From Pseudomonas fluorescens (GTDB lineage Bacteria > Pseudomonadota > Gammaproteobacteria > Pseudomonadales > Pseudomonadaceae), in NCBI RefSeq assembly GCF_001902145.1, contig NZ_MRST01000024.1, positions 434,001-498,000 on the forward strand: a stretch of 64,000 nucleotides of DNA. Direction: 5' to 3'. The notes beneath the pieces are model-generated. The model was not told the DNA's origin and ran no database searches. It saw nothing but the letters and a program-made list of their open reading frames with translations. Both the position numbers and the translations under genes were made by a program. Positions 28,197 to 37,847 of this stretch are shown here, one piece after another; position 1 is the first letter of the stretch, and every line of letters begins with the position of its first letter.

Positions 28197-29618
28197 ATGC
28201 GCTTTCGCGCGTTGGTTGCTGTCGTGGGGGTGTTGCTTGCGGCAATGACTGTCAATGCTCTGGCTGCTTCACAGGTGAAAAGTGTTCGCCTGTGGCGAGC
28301 GCCGGATAACACGCGACTGGTGTTCGACCTGTCTGGCCCGGTCCAGCACAGTGTCTTTACCCTGACGGCGCCTGATCGCTTGGTGATCGACATCAACGGT
28401 GCCAGCCTGGCCGCGCCGCTGAAAGTCTCCACCGCCAACACGCCCATTACCGCCATGCGCTCAGCCCAGCGCACGCCGACCGACCTGCGCGTGGTCATCG
28501 ACCTGAAAAAGGCCGTGACCCCCAAGAGCTTCTCCCTGGCGCCCAACGCCCAATACGGCAACCGCCTGGTGGTCGACCTGTTCGACAACCCCGCCGACGC
28601 CGCACCGCCGCCTGCGCCAACGCCGAGCGTGGCGACAGTGCCTGCGGTGCCGGTCAACCCCTCGCAACCCCAGGTCAAGCTGCCACCGCCGCCGCCCGCC
28701 CCGGCAGGCAAGCGCGACATCATCGTGGTGATCGACGCCGGCCACGGTGGCGAAGACCCGGGTGCCTCCGGTTCCCGCGGCCAGCATGAGAAAGACGTGG
28801 TGCTCGCCATCGCCCGTGAACTGCAGCGCCAGGTCAACGGCATGAAAGGCTACCGCGCCGAGTTGACCCGCACCGGTGACTACTTCATTCCATTGCGGGG
28901 CCGTACCGAAATTGCCCGCAAGAAGGGCGCGGACCTGTTTGTGTCCATTCACGCCGACGCCGCGCCTTCAACCGCTGCATTTGGTGCCTCGGTATTTGCC
29001 CTGTCAGATCGCGGCGCTACCTCCGAGACCGCGCGCTGGCTGGCCGACAGTGAAAACCGTTCCGACTTGATCGGCGGTGCCGGCAACGTGTCCCTTGATG
29101 ACAAGGACAAGATGCTCGCAGGCGTGCTGCTCGACCTGTCGATGACCGCTTCGCTGACCTCCAGCCTGAACGTGGGCCAGAAAGTCCTGAGCAATATCGG
29201 GCGCGTGACCTCGCTGCATAAACAACGTGTGGAACAGGCCGGTTTCATGGTGTTGAAATCGCCGGATATCCCGTCGATCCTGGTGGAAACCGGGTTTATC
29301 TCCAACGCCAACGAAGCCTCGAAACTGGCCAGCGCGAGTCACCAGCAAGCGTTGGCGCGCTCGATCAGCGCTGGCGTGCGCCAGTTCTTCCAGCAGAACC
29401 CGCCGCCGGGCACCTACATCGCCTGGCTGCGCGACTCCGGCAAAATCGCCCAGGGCCCGCGTGATCATCGTGTGCAACCCGGTGACACCGTTGCCATGCT
29501 GGCGGTACGTTTCCAGGTCACGCCTGCTGCCCTGCGCAGCGCCAATAACCTGAAAACCGATGAATTGAAGATCGGTCAGGTGTTGACCATCCCCGGCACT
29601 TCATTGGCGGCGCAGTAA
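28197..29618 (+). CDS. amiB: N-acetylmuramoyl-L-alanine amidase (AmiB/AmiC type)
   Basis: 473 residues. Signal peptide (MRFRALVAVVGVLLAAMTVN, cleavage after NALA). AMIN domain at about 25-130, a Pro-rich linker near 145-175, amidase_3 catalytic domain with zinc ligands in IDAGHGGEDPGA, a glutamate-containing LTRTGDYF region and SIHADAA, ending VETGFISN. A C-terminal LysM (HRVQPGDTVAMLAVRFQV). Cleaves septal peptidoglycan during daughter separation. ATG 28197 preferred over TTG 28182 because GGTGGGG lies upstream. Confidence 0.96.
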   Translation: MRFRALVAVVGVLLAAMTVNALAASQVKSVRLWRAPDNTRLVFDLSGPVQHSVFTLTAPDRLVIDINGASLAAPLKVSTANTPITAMRSAQRTPTDLRVVIDLKKAVTPKSFSLAPNAQYGNRLVVDLFDNPADAAPPPAPTPSVATVPAVPVNPSQPQVKLPPPPPAPAGKRDIIVVIDAGHGGEDPGASGSRGQHEKDVVLAIARELQRQVNGMKGYRAELTRTGDYFIPLRGRTEIARKKGADLFVSIHADAAPSTAAFGASVFALSDRGATSETARWLADSENRSDLIGGAGNVSLDDKDKMLAGVLLDLSMTASLTSSLNVGQKVLSNIGRVTSLHKQRVEQAGFMVLKSPDIPSILVETGFISNANEASKLASASHQQALARSISAGVRQFFQQNPPPGTYIAWLRDSGKIAQGPRDHRVQPGDTVAMLAVRFQVTPAALRSANNLKTDELKIGQVLTIPGTSLAAQ

Positions 29619-31534
29619 TGAGTGAATCCATCTTGAACAGCGGGTCGCGCATTGAATTGCTCAGCCCGCGTCTTGCCAACCAGATCGCCGCAGGTGAGGT
29701 GGTTGAACGGCCGGCGTCGGTAATCAAAGAATTGCTGGAGAACAGTATCGACTCCGGCGCCAAGCGCATCGATGTCGATGTGGAGCAGGGCGGCGTCAAG
29801 CTGCTGCGGGTACGTGACGATGGCAGCGGCATCTCTTCGGATGACCTGCCCCTGGCCCTGGCCCGTCACGCCACCAGCAAGATCCGCGATCTGGAGGATC
29901 TGGAGCGGGTCATGAGCCTGGGCTTTCGTGGTGAGGCCCTGGCCTCCATCAGCTCCGTGGCCCGCCTGACCCTGACCTCTCGCACCCGCAGCGCCGAGCA
30001 AGCCTGGCAGGTGGAAACCGAAGGCCGCGACATGGCGCCTCGGGTCCAGCCGGCGGCGCATCCGGTGGGCACCTCAGTGGAAGTGCGCGACCTGTTCTTC
30101 AATACCCCGGCGCGGCGCAAGTTCCTCAAGGCCGAGAAAACCGAATTCGATCACCTGCAAGAAGTCATCAAGCGCCTGGCCTTGGCGCGTTTCGATGTGG
30201 CCTTTCACCTGCGCCACAATGGCAAAACCATCCTCAGCCTGCACGAAGCCAACGACGACGCCGCGCGTGCTCGGCGGGTGGCAGCGGTGTGTGGCAGCGG
30301 GTTCCTGGAGCAGGCGCTGCCGATTGAGATCGAGCGCAATGGCTTGAGGTTGTGGGGCTGGGTCGGGTTGCCGACGTTCTCCCGCAGCCAGGCCGACTTG
30401 CAGTATTTCTTTGTGAACGGCCGGGCGGTCCGCGACAAGCTGGTGGCCCATGCGGTACGCCAGGCTTATCGCGATGTGCTGTTCAACGGGCGGCACCCGA
30501 CCTTTGTACTGTTCTTTGAGGTTGACCCTTCGGTGGTCGACGTCAATGTGCACCCGACCAAGCACGAAGTGCGCTTTCGTGACGGACGCATGGTGCATGA
30601 CTTCCTCTACGGTACGCTGCACCGCGCCTTGGGTGACGTGCGCCCCGATGATCAGTTGTCAGCGCCGATTGTCACGGCGGTGGTGCGGCCAAGTGGTCCG
30701 GAAGCCGGCGAGTTCGGCCCCCAGGGCGAGATGAGCCTGGCGGCCAACCTTCTGCAATCGCCACAGGCACAGCCAGCCTACACGGCGCCAAACTCCGGTG
30801 CCGGTGCGGGTTATCAGTATCAATACACACCGCGCCCGCAATCGACAGTGCCGGTGGCCGAGGCCCAGGCGGCGTACCGTGAGTTTTTCGCGCCGCTGCC
30901 GGGTGCCGAGCCAGGTGCGACTGTGGCGTTGCCCGAAGGCGGCGGTGATATTCCGCCGCTGGGCTATGCCCTGGCGCAGCTCAAAGGCATTTATATCCTC
31001 GCCGAAAACGCCCATGGCCTGGTGCTGGTGGACATGCACGCTGCCCATGAGCGGATCATGTACGAGCGCCTGAAGATCGCCATGGCCAGCGAAGGCCTCA
31101 GTGGCCAGCCGCTGCTGGTGCCCGAATCCCTGGCGGTGAGCCAGCGTGAAGCCGACTGCGCAGAAGAACATCACAGTGTGTTCCAGAAGCTGGGCTTCGA
31201 GCTGCAACGCCTGGGCCCGGAAACCCTGGCGATCCGCCAGATTCCCGCGCTGCTCAAGCAGGCCGAAGCCAACCGCCTGGTGGCCGACGTGCTGGCAGAC
31301 CTGATGGAGTACGGGACCAGCGACCGTATCCAGGCGCATATCAACGAATTGCTCGGCACCATGGCCTGCCACGGCGCCATCCGCGCCAATCGCCGCCTGG
31401 CCCTGCCGGAAATGAACGGCTTGCTGCGCGACATGGAAAACACCGAGCGCAGCGGCCAATGCAACCATGGCCGGCCGACCTGGACCCAGATGGGCCTGGA
31501 CGATCTGGACAAACTGTTCTTGCGCGGCCGTTGA
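29618..31534 (+). CDS. mutL: DNA mismatch repair protein MutL
   Basis: 638 residues. GHKL ATPase motifs: ELLENSIDSGAK near residue 37, DDGSGI near 68, LGFRGEALASI near 103. Transducer domain to about 330, a variable Pro/Gln-rich linker, and a C-terminal dimerisation domain starting at LGYALAQLKGIYIL. The C-terminal domain does carry CHGAIRANRRL, but I see no clear DQHAX2EX4E endonuclease motif (DMHAAHERIMYE is a close relative). ATG overlaps the amiB stop by one base. Confidence 0.97.
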   Translation: MSESILNSGSRIELLSPRLANQIAAGEVVERPASVIKELLENSIDSGAKRIDVDVEQGGVKLLRVRDDGSGISSDDLPLALARHATSKIRDLEDLERVMSLGFRGEALASISSVARLTLTSRTRSAEQAWQVETEGRDMAPRVQPAAHPVGTSVEVRDLFFNTPARRKFLKAEKTEFDHLQEVIKRLALARFDVAFHLRHNGKTILSLHEANDDAARARRVAAVCGSGFLEQALPIEIERNGLRLWGWVGLPTFSRSQADLQYFFVNGRAVRDKLVAHAVRQAYRDVLFNGRHPTFVLFFEVDPSVVDVNVHPTKHEVRFRDGRMVHDFLYGTLHRALGDVRPDDQLSAPIVTAVVRPSGPEAGEFGPQGEMSLAANLLQSPQAQPAYTAPNSGAGAGYQYQYTPRPQSTVPVAEAQAAYREFFAPLPGAEPGATVALPEGGGDIPPLGYALAQLKGIYILAENAHGLVLVDMHAAHERIMYERLKIAMASEGLSGQPLLVPESLAVSQREADCAEEHHSVFQKLGFELQRLGPETLAIRQIPALLKQAEANRLVADVLADLMEYGTSDRIQAHINELLGTMACHGAIRANRRLALPEMNGLLRDMENTERSGQCNHGRPTWTQMGLDDLDKLFLRGR

Positions 31535-32505
31535 TGAGCGCCTTGCCTCCCGCCATCTTCCTGATGGGCCCCACGGCCGCCGGCAAGACCGACCTGGCCA
31601 TCGAGCTGACCAAGGTGCTGCCCTGCGAGTTGATCAGCGTCGACTCTGCCCTGGTTTACCGGGACATGGATATCGGTACGGCCAAGCCGTCAAAAGCGCT
31701 ATTGGCCCAATATCCGCACCAGTTGATCGACATCATCGATCCGGCGCAGAGCTATTCGGCGGCGGATTTTCGCACCGACGCCCTGGCGGCCATGGCCGAG
31801 ATCACCGCGCGCGGCAATATCCCGCTGTTGGTGGGCGGCACCATGCTCTACTACAAGGCGTTGCAGGAAGGTTTGGCCGATATGCCGCCTGCCGACGCCC
31901 AGGTGCGCGCCGAACTTGAAGAAGAGGCTGCGCGCCTTGGCTGGCAGGCCCTTCACGACCAGTTGGCGGCGGTAGACCCGGTGTCTGCGGCACGTATTCA
32001 CCCCAATGACCCCCAGCGGCTCACACGCGCCCTGGAAGTCTGGCGCGTCAGTGGCCAGACCATGACTGAACATCGGCTGAAACAAACTGCGCAAAGTACT
32101 GATGCAGGCGCATCTGGACAGTCACAATTGCCCTATACTGTTGCGAATCTGGCCATCGCTCCGGCAAACCGCCAGGTGTTGCATGAACGAATTGCACAAA
32201 GATTCACAATAATGTTGGAACAGGGGTTTGTGGACGAGGTCGTAGCATTGCGTTCAAGAGGTGACCTGCATGCCGGGCTGCCTTCGATACGTGCTGTAGG
32301 CTACCGCCAAGTCTGGGATCATCTGGATGGCAAGCTGACGTCAGCCGAAATGCAGGAGCGCGGCATCATTGCCACGCGCCAATTGGCGAAGCGCCAGTTC
32401 ACCTGGCTGCGCAGCTGGAGCGATTTGCACTGGTTGGACAGCCTGGACAGCGACAATCTGTCACGCGCCTTGAAATACTTGGGAACGGTCTCCATATTGA
32501 GCTGA
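31534..32505 (+). CDS. miaA: tRNA dimethylallyltransferase MiaA
   Basis: 323 residues. Adds dimethylallyl to A37 of UNN-decoding tRNAs, the precursor of ms2i6A. Walker A GPTAAGKTDLA near residue 12, DSALVYRDMDIGTAKP near 35 and GTMLYYKAL near 100; late RAVGYRQVWDHLDG. ATG overlaps the mutL stop by one base. The last third is less G+C-rich than its neighbours; in E. coli hfq promoters lie inside miaA. Confidence 0.97.
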   Translation: MSALPPAIFLMGPTAAGKTDLAIELTKVLPCELISVDSALVYRDMDIGTAKPSKALLAQYPHQLIDIIDPAQSYSAADFRTDALAAMAEITARGNIPLLVGGTMLYYKALQEGLADMPPADAQVRAELEEEAARLGWQALHDQLAAVDPVSAARIHPNDPQRLTRALEVWRVSGQTMTEHRLKQTAQSTDAGASGQSQLPYTVANLAIAPANRQVLHERIAQRFTIMLEQGFVDEVVALRSRGDLHAGLPSIRAVGYRQVWDHLDGKLTSAEMQERGIIATRQLAKRQFTWLRSWSDLHWLDSLDSDNLSRALKYLGTVSILS

Positions 32506-32599
32506 GTCCTTGCAATTGCCGTCTATCCTTGGGGGTGTGACGGCCATAAGCTATCTATTTTCCGATTTTTTATTATTGATCCTTAAAGGAGTGCGGCAC

Positions 32600-32860
32600 A
32601 TGTCAAAAGGGCATTCGCTACAAGACCCTTACTTGAATACTTTACGTAAAGAGAAAGTTGGGGTTTCCATCTATCTGGTCAACGGCATCAAGCTGCAAGG
32701 TACGATCGAGTCGTTCGACCAATTCGTTATCCTGCTGAAAAACACCGTCAGCCAGATGGTTTACAAGCACGCTATCTCGACAGTCGTTCCAGTTCGTCCA
32801 ATCCGTCTGCCTAGCGCAGCAGGTGATGAACAGGGTGACGCTGAGCCAGGTAACGCCTGA
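32600..32860 (+). CDS. hfq: RNA-binding protein Hfq
   Basis: 86 residues from ATG 32600, with AAAGGA upstream. Hexameric Sm-like RNA chaperone: Sm1 segment SLQDPYLNTLRKEKVGVSIY to about 30, and Sm2 signature VYKHAISTVVP near residues 54-64. In Pseudomonas Hfq also partners Crc in catabolite repression. The short C-terminal tail is typical of pseudomonads. Confidence 0.98.
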   Translation: MSKGHSLQDPYLNTLRKEKVGVSIYLVNGIKLQGTIESFDQFVILLKNTVSQMVYKHAISTVVPVRPIRLPSAAGDEQGDAEPGNA

Positions 32861-32872
32861 TAGGAGTCTCCT

Positions 32873-34174
32873 TTGTTCTTTGAGCGCCACGGTGGTGGTG
32901 AGCGAGTAATCCTCGTTCACTTGGATGGACAGGACCCTGAGGCGCGCGAAGATCCGCAGGAGTTTCAGGAGTTGGCAAATTCGGCCGGCGCCGAGACCGT
33001 TGCGTTTTTTAACGTACCGCGTCATCGGCCAACCGCCAAATACCTGATTGGCAGCGGCAAGGTCGAGGAGCTGCGCGACCTGGTTCATGCCGAAGAAGCC
33101 GATCTGGTGATCTTCAATCACACCCTCACGCCCAGTCAGGAACGTAACCTCGAACGTGTTTTCGAGTGTCGCGTGATCGACCGTACCGGTCTGATTCTCG
33201 ATATTTTCGCCCAACGCGCCCGCACCCATGAAGGCAAGCTCCAGGTTGAACTGGCCCAGCTTGACCACATGAGCACGCGCCTGGTTCGCGGCTGGACTCA
33301 CCTTGAGCGTCAGGGTGGCGGTATCGGCATGCGTGGCCCGGGTGAAACCCAGTTGGAAACCGACCGGCGTCTGCTGCGGGTTCGCCTGCGCCAGATCAAG
33401 GGCCGCCTGGAAAAAGTGCGCAGCCAGCGTGAGCAGTCGCGACGTGGCCGTTCCCGTGCGGATATCCCAACGGTGTCGTTGGTGGGCTACACCAACGCCG
33501 GCAAATCCACGCTGTTCAATAACGTGACCAAGTCGGATGTTTACGCGGCCGACCAACTGTTCGCCACCCTCGACCCGACCCTGCGGCGTCTGGATATCGA
33601 CGACCTGGGGCCGATTGTGCTGGCCGATACCGTGGGTTTCATTCGTCACCTGCCCCACAAGCTCGTCGAGGCATTTCGGTCTACGCTCGAAGAGTCGAGC
33701 AATTCCGACCTGCTGTTGCACGTGATCGATGCGGCCGAACCGGATCGCATGTTGCAGATTGAACAGGTAATGGTGGTGCTGGGCGAGATTGGTGCCCAGG
33801 ACTTGCCGATCCTGGAGGTCTATAACAAACTCGATTTGCTTGAAGGCGTTGAGCCACAGATCCAGCGCGACGAGAACGGCAAGCCCCAGCGGGTCTGGCT
33901 GTCGGCGCGTGACGGCAGTGGCTTGGAGCTGCTTGAACAAGCCATTGCCGAATTGCTCGGCAGCGATTTGTTCGTCGGCACCTTGCGCTTGCCGCAGCGT
34001 TTTGCTCGACTGCGTGCACAGTTTTTCGAGTTGGGCGCGGTACAGAAAGAAGAACACGACGAAGAAGGTGTCAGCTTGCTGGCTGTTCGATTGCCACGCT
34101 CGGAACTCAATCGGCTGGTCAGCCGAGAGGGTGTTGTACCGGCAGAGTTCATCGAACAACACACTTTGCAATAA
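32873..34174 (+). CDS. hflX: ribosome-associated GTPase HflX
   Basis: 433 residues from TTG 32873, with AGGAG 6-10 bases upstream. Splits stalled ribosomes, especially on heat stress. N-terminal HflX domain with SGKVEEL, the linker WTHLERQGGGIGMRGPGETQ near 145, then G1 GYTNAGKST near 205, G3 DTVGFIRHLP near 250 and G4 NKLDL near 320. Twelve bases after hfq. Confidence 0.96.
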   Translation: MFFERHGGGERVILVHLDGQDPEAREDPQEFQELANSAGAETVAFFNVPRHRPTAKYLIGSGKVEELRDLVHAEEADLVIFNHTLTPSQERNLERVFECRVIDRTGLILDIFAQRARTHEGKLQVELAQLDHMSTRLVRGWTHLERQGGGIGMRGPGETQLETDRRLLRVRLRQIKGRLEKVRSQREQSRRGRSRADIPTVSLVGYTNAGKSTLFNNVTKSDVYAADQLFATLDPTLRRLDIDDLGPIVLADTVGFIRHLPHKLVEAFRSTLEESSNSDLLLHVIDAAEPDRMLQIEQVMVVLGEIGAQDLPILEVYNKLDLLEGVEPQIQRDENGKPQRVWLSARDGSGLELLEQAIAELLGSDLFVGTLRLPQRFARLRAQFFELGAVQKEEHDEEGVSLLAVRLPRSELNRLVSREGVVPAEFIEQHTLQ

Positions 34175-34270
34175 AAGCCTGAGAAAGCGGTTGTGCCGCA
34201 GTAGCAGGCATTCTGTAGCATTGGTCGGCGCGCCGTGGGTGCGTCTTTGCTTTATCAGATGGAGAGCGCT

Positions 34271-35446
34271 ATGGCTTGGAATGAGCCGGGTGGCAACTCG
34301 AATAATCAGGATCCTTGGGGTGGTAAGCGCCGCAATAATGGCGACCGCAAGGGGCCACCGGATCTCGACGAGGCCTTCCGAAAGCTGCAGGAAAGCCTGA
34401 ATGGGTTGTTCGGTGGTGGAAAAAAACGCGGTGGTGACGACGGCGGTCGCACCAGCAAGGGCGGTGGCTATGGCCTGCTGGGTCTGGGCCTTGTCGTGCT
34501 GGCGGCCGTATGGCTCTACAGTGCCGTGTACGTGGTGGACGAGCAGGAGCAAGCCGTGGTGCTGCGCTTCGGCAAGTACTACGAGACTGTCGGCCCGGGC
34601 CTGAATATCTATTTCCCGCCGATCGACAAGAAGTACATGGAGAACGTGACGCGTGAGCGTGCGTACACCAAGCAAGGCCAGATGCTGACCGAAGACGAGA
34701 ACATCGTCGAAGTGCCGCTGACCGTGCAGTACAAGATCAGCAACCTGCAAGACTTCGTGCTGAACGTTGATCAGCCGGAAATCAGCCTGCAACACGCAAC
34801 CGAAAGTGCCCTGCGCCACGTGGTGGGTTCCACCGCCATGGACCAGGTGCTCACCGAAGGTCGTGAGTTGATGGCCAGCGAAATCAAGGAGCGTCTGCAA
34901 CGCTTCCTCGACACTTACCGCACCGGTATCACCGTTACCCAGGTGAACGTACAGAGCGCAGCGGCACCGCGTGAAGTGCAGGAAGCCTTTGACGACGTGA
35001 TCCGTGCACGTGAAGACGAGCAGCGTTCGCGCAACCAGGCTGAAACCTATGCCAACGGCGTTGTGCCGGAAGCCCGTGGCCAGGCCCAGCGCATCCTTGA
35101 AGATGCCAACGGTTACCGCGACGAAGTGGTCTCCCGCGCCAAGGGTGAGGCAGATCGTTTCACCAAGCTGGTCGCCGAGTACCGCAAGGCCCCTGAAGTG
35201 ACCCGCGAGCGTCTGTACCTGGACACCATGCAGGAAGTCTTCAGCAACACCAGCAAGGTTCTCGTGACCGGCAGCAAAGGTGGGCAGAACAACCTGCTGT
35301 ACCTGCCGCTGGACAAGATGATCGAAGGTGGTCGTAGTGGCGCCAGTGCACCGTCCACCGGTTCGAATGCCGCTGCCAACGAAGCGAGCGCCCGTGCGGC
35401 CGCTGACTTGCTGCAACAGCAAACACGTACCAGGGAGAGCCGTTGA
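34271..35446 (+). CDS. hflK: FtsH protease modulator HflK
   Basis: 391 residues. Gly/Asn-rich cytoplasmic N-terminus, one membrane helix near 75-95 (YGLLGLGLVVLAAVWLYSA), then an SPFH/band-7 domain and a coiled coil. Forms with HflC the periplasmic cage that encloses FtsH. ATG 34271 has GGAGAG upstream. Its stop overlaps the hflC ATG by one base. Confidence 0.96.
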   Translation: MAWNEPGGNSNNQDPWGGKRRNNGDRKGPPDLDEAFRKLQESLNGLFGGGKKRGGDDGGRTSKGGGYGLLGLGLVVLAAVWLYSAVYVVDEQEQAVVLRFGKYYETVGPGLNIYFPPIDKKYMENVTRERAYTKQGQMLTEDENIVEVPLTVQYKISNLQDFVLNVDQPEISLQHATESALRHVVGSTAMDQVLTEGRELMASEIKERLQRFLDTYRTGITVTQVNVQSAAAPREVQEAFDDVIRAREDEQRSRNQAETYANGVVPEARGQAQRILEDANGYRDEVVSRAKGEADRFTKLVAEYRKAPEVTRERLYLDTMQEVFSNTSKVLVTGSKGGQNNLLYLPLDKMIEGGRSGASAPSTGSNAAANEASARAAADLLQQQTRTRESR

Positions 35447-36312
35447 TGAGCAATAAATCGCTGACCGCCCTGATTGTGGGCGTCGTCGTGGTCATCGCTG
35501 CCTGGAACTGCTTCTACATCGTCGCTCAGACCGAGCGTGCGGTGCTGCTGCAATTCGGTCGCGTGGTCCAGGCGGATGTCCAGCCGGGCCTGCATGTGAA
35601 AGTCCCCTACGTCAACCAGGTGCGCAAGTTCGACGCCCGCCTGATGACCCTGGATGCACCGACACAGCGCTTCCTGACCCTGGAAAAGAAAGCCGTGATG
35701 GTTGACGCCTACGCCAAGTGGCGCGTCAAGGATGCCGAGCGCTTCTACACCGCGACCTCCGGCCTCAAGCAGATTGCCGACGAGCGTTTGTCCCGTCGTC
35801 TGGAATCGGGCCTGCGTGACCAGTTTGGTAAGCGCACCCTGCACGAGGTGGTATCCGGTGAACGTGATGCGCTGATGGCTGACATCACTCGCTCGCTGAA
35901 CACCATGGCGGAAAAAGAGCTGGGTATCGAAGTGGTCGACGTTCGCGTCAAGGCCATTGACCTGCCCAAGGAAGTAAACCGCAGCGTGTTCGAGCGTATG
36001 AGCACCGAGCGTGAGCGTGAAGCGCGTGAGCACCGCGCCAAGGGTAACGAGCTGGCAGAAGGTATCCGCGCCGATGCCGACCGTCAGCGCCGTGTACTGT
36101 TGGCTGAAGCCTATCGCGAGTCTGAAGAGGCCCGAGGTGATGGCGATGCTCAAGCCGCGGCGATCTACGCCAAGGCCTACGGCCAGGACCAGGAGTTCTA
36201 CGCGTTCTACCGTAGCCTGCGCGCCTACCGTGAAAGCTTCGCGAACAAAACCGACGTACTGGTGCTGGACCCAAGCAGCGACTTCTTCCGCTACCTGGAA
36301 AAGTCCAAGTAA
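35446..36312 (+). CDS. hflC: FtsH protease modulator HflC
   Basis: 288 residues, partner of HflK. N-terminal membrane helix (ALIVGVVVVIAAWNCFYIV), SPFH domain (QTERAVLLQFGRVV, VDAYAKWRVKDAERFY) and a charged coiled-coil RQRRVLLAEAYRESEEARG near the end. ATG 35446 chosen over TTG 35443. Last gene of the amiB-hflC series. Confidence 0.96.
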   Translation: MSNKSLTALIVGVVVVIAAWNCFYIVAQTERAVLLQFGRVVQADVQPGLHVKVPYVNQVRKFDARLMTLDAPTQRFLTLEKKAVMVDAYAKWRVKDAERFYTATSGLKQIADERLSRRLESGLRDQFGKRTLHEVVSGERDALMADITRSLNTMAEKELGIEVVDVRVKAIDLPKEVNRSVFERMSTEREREAREHRAKGNELAEGIRADADRQRRVLLAEAYRESEEARGDGDAQAAAIYAKAYGQDQEFYAFYRSLRAYRESFANKTDVLVLDPSSDFFRYLEKSK

Positions 36313-36605
36313 CCAGCCCGTGATTCTGTAAGGCGCACTCCGTCGGGCGGCTAAAATGCCTGGCGGGGTGATCCTTTCAGAAAACGGGTGTATGATGCGG
36401 CAGCCGGGAAATTCCCGGCTTTTTTGCGTCTGCATGTTTGATTCGGCAGGCGTGACAGGTTTCTCGAGGAAAGTGCCCGACGAGGCCGTTTGCAGGCCGT
36501 TCGTCACGTCGCTCTTGCGCGTGGTTTATGCAAGGGACGGGTATTTTCTGCTTCACTCAAGGCTCGGCCGAGGGCTGGCCGCCCGGATCAAAGGGGAATG
36601 GCGTA
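36313..36605. other. 293-base gap between hflC and hisZ
   Basis: It holds a terminator (36402-36426) and no gene I can support. P. aeruginosa carries a small DUF2065 gene at this position as I recall; no trace of it can be read in any frame here. A long unstructured leader with AAAGGGGAATGG precedes hisZ. Confidence 0.6.
36402..36426 (+). terminator. intrinsic terminator after hflC
   Basis: AGCCGGGAA and TTCCCGGCT form a 9-bp stem, with T-run TTTTTTG. A TATGAT box at 36391-36396 sits directly in front of the hairpin. Confidence 0.85.
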
Positions 36606-37793
36606 ATGGCAACGGTAGACCGCTGGCTGCTGCCAGATGGCATCGAAGAAGTACTGCCACCAGAGGCTGCGCGCATTGAAGTAGCGCGTCGCCAGGTGTT
36701 GGATCTGTTCCAGAGCTGGGGTTACGAGTTTGTCGTGACTCCCCATATCGAGTACCTGGAATCCCTGCTGACCGGCGCGGGCCAGGACCTGGATCTGCGC
36801 ACCTTCAAGGTCATCGACCCGCAATCGGGCCGGCAAATGGGGTTCCGTGCTGACATCACGCCGCAAGTGGCGCGCATCGATGCGCACACCCTGCGTCGCG
36901 AAGGCCCGAGCCGCCTGTGCTACGCCGGCAGCGTATTGCATGCCCAACCACGCGCCTTGTCGTCTTCGCGCAGCCCGATCCAGTTGGGCGCCGAGTTGTA
37001 CGGTGATGCCAGCCCAAGCAGCGATGTTGAAGTGATCAGCCTGATGCTGGCCATGCTGCAACTGGCGGATGTGCCGGATGTGCACATGGACCTCGGCCAC
37101 GTCGGTATTTACCGTGGCCTGGCGCGCGCCGCCGGGTTGTCCGGTGAAGTGGAGCAACAGCTGTTCGATGCCCTGCAGCGCAAGGCTATCGACGAAGTGA
37201 TCGCCCTCACCGAAGGTGTGCCTGCCGAACTGGCTGGCATGCTGCGAGCGCTGGTAGACCTGTGCGGCGGCCGTGAAGTGCTGGTGGCTGCGCGTGAGCG
37301 CCTGGCCAATGCGCCGGCACCGGTATTGGCAGCACTGGATGATGTGCTGGCAATTGCCGAGCGCCTGTCGGCGCGGTTCCCGGAGCTGCCGCTGTATTTT
37401 GATCTGGGTGAATTGCGCGGCTACCACTACCACACCGGTGTGGTGTTCGCGGTGTTCGTTCCGGGTGTTGGCCAGGCCATCGCCCAAGGTGGTCGTTATG
37501 ACGATATCGGCGCCGACTTCGGTCGTGCGCGTCCGGCCACTGGTTTTTCCACCGATTTGAAAACCCTGGTGACCCTGGGGCGTGCTGAGGTCGAGCTGCC
37601 GTCTGGTGGCATCTGGATGCCCGACAGTACGGACGCAGCGCTCTGGCAGCAGGTTTGCCAGTTACGCCGTGAGGGTCAGCGTGTAGTCCAGGCCTTGCCT
37701 GGGCAGCCATTGGCCGCCGCCCGTGAAGCGGACTGCGACCGGCAATTGATTCAGCAGAACGGGCTTTGGCAAGTATCGCCACTGGCTTCTTGA
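36606..37793 (+). CDS. hisZ: ATP phosphoribosyltransferase regulatory subunit HisZ
   Basis: 395 residues. HisRS-like paralogue that activates short-form HisG in histidine synthesis. Class II synthetase-like motifs: VTPHIEYLESLLTGAG near 42, FRADITPQVARIDAH near 80 and YHYHTGVVFAVFVPG near 275. It lacks the anticodon-binding domain and a functional aminoacylation site. ATG 36606. hisG is not in the window; purA follows after 54 bases, an arrangement common in pseudomonads. Confidence 0.95.
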   Translation: MATVDRWLLPDGIEEVLPPEAARIEVARRQVLDLFQSWGYEFVVTPHIEYLESLLTGAGQDLDLRTFKVIDPQSGRQMGFRADITPQVARIDAHTLRREGPSRLCYAGSVLHAQPRALSSSRSPIQLGAELYGDASPSSDVEVISLMLAMLQLADVPDVHMDLGHVGIYRGLARAAGLSGEVEQQLFDALQRKAIDEVIALTEGVPAELAGMLRALVDLCGGREVLVAARERLANAPAPVLAALDDVLAIAERLSARFPELPLYFDLGELRGYHYHTGVVFAVFVPGVGQAIAQGGRYDDIGADFGRARPATGFSTDLKTLVTLGRAEVELPSGGIWMPDSTDAALWQQVCQLRREGQRVVQALPGQPLAAAREADCDRQLIQQNGLWQVSPLAS

Positions 37794-37800
37794 GTTTTCC

Positions 37801-37818
37801 TGCCGGCCATCGCCGGCA
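37801..37818. other. short hairpin between hisZ and purA
   Basis: TGCCGGC and GCCGGCA pair perfectly around CATC. No T-run follows, so it may attenuate or stabilise rather than end transcription. Confidence 0.5.
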
Positions 37819-37847
37819 CCAAGTTTGCGCGAATGAGGACAAGTGTT

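Noticed and set aside
32642..35422. 926-codon open frame antisense to hfq, hflX and hflK
   Set aside because: It spans three well-identified genes and has no recognisable domain; shadow of biased codon use.
36356..36679. Open frame across the hflC-hisZ gap
   Set aside because: Overlaps the start of hisZ in another frame, has no Shine-Dalgarno and crosses a terminator hairpin.
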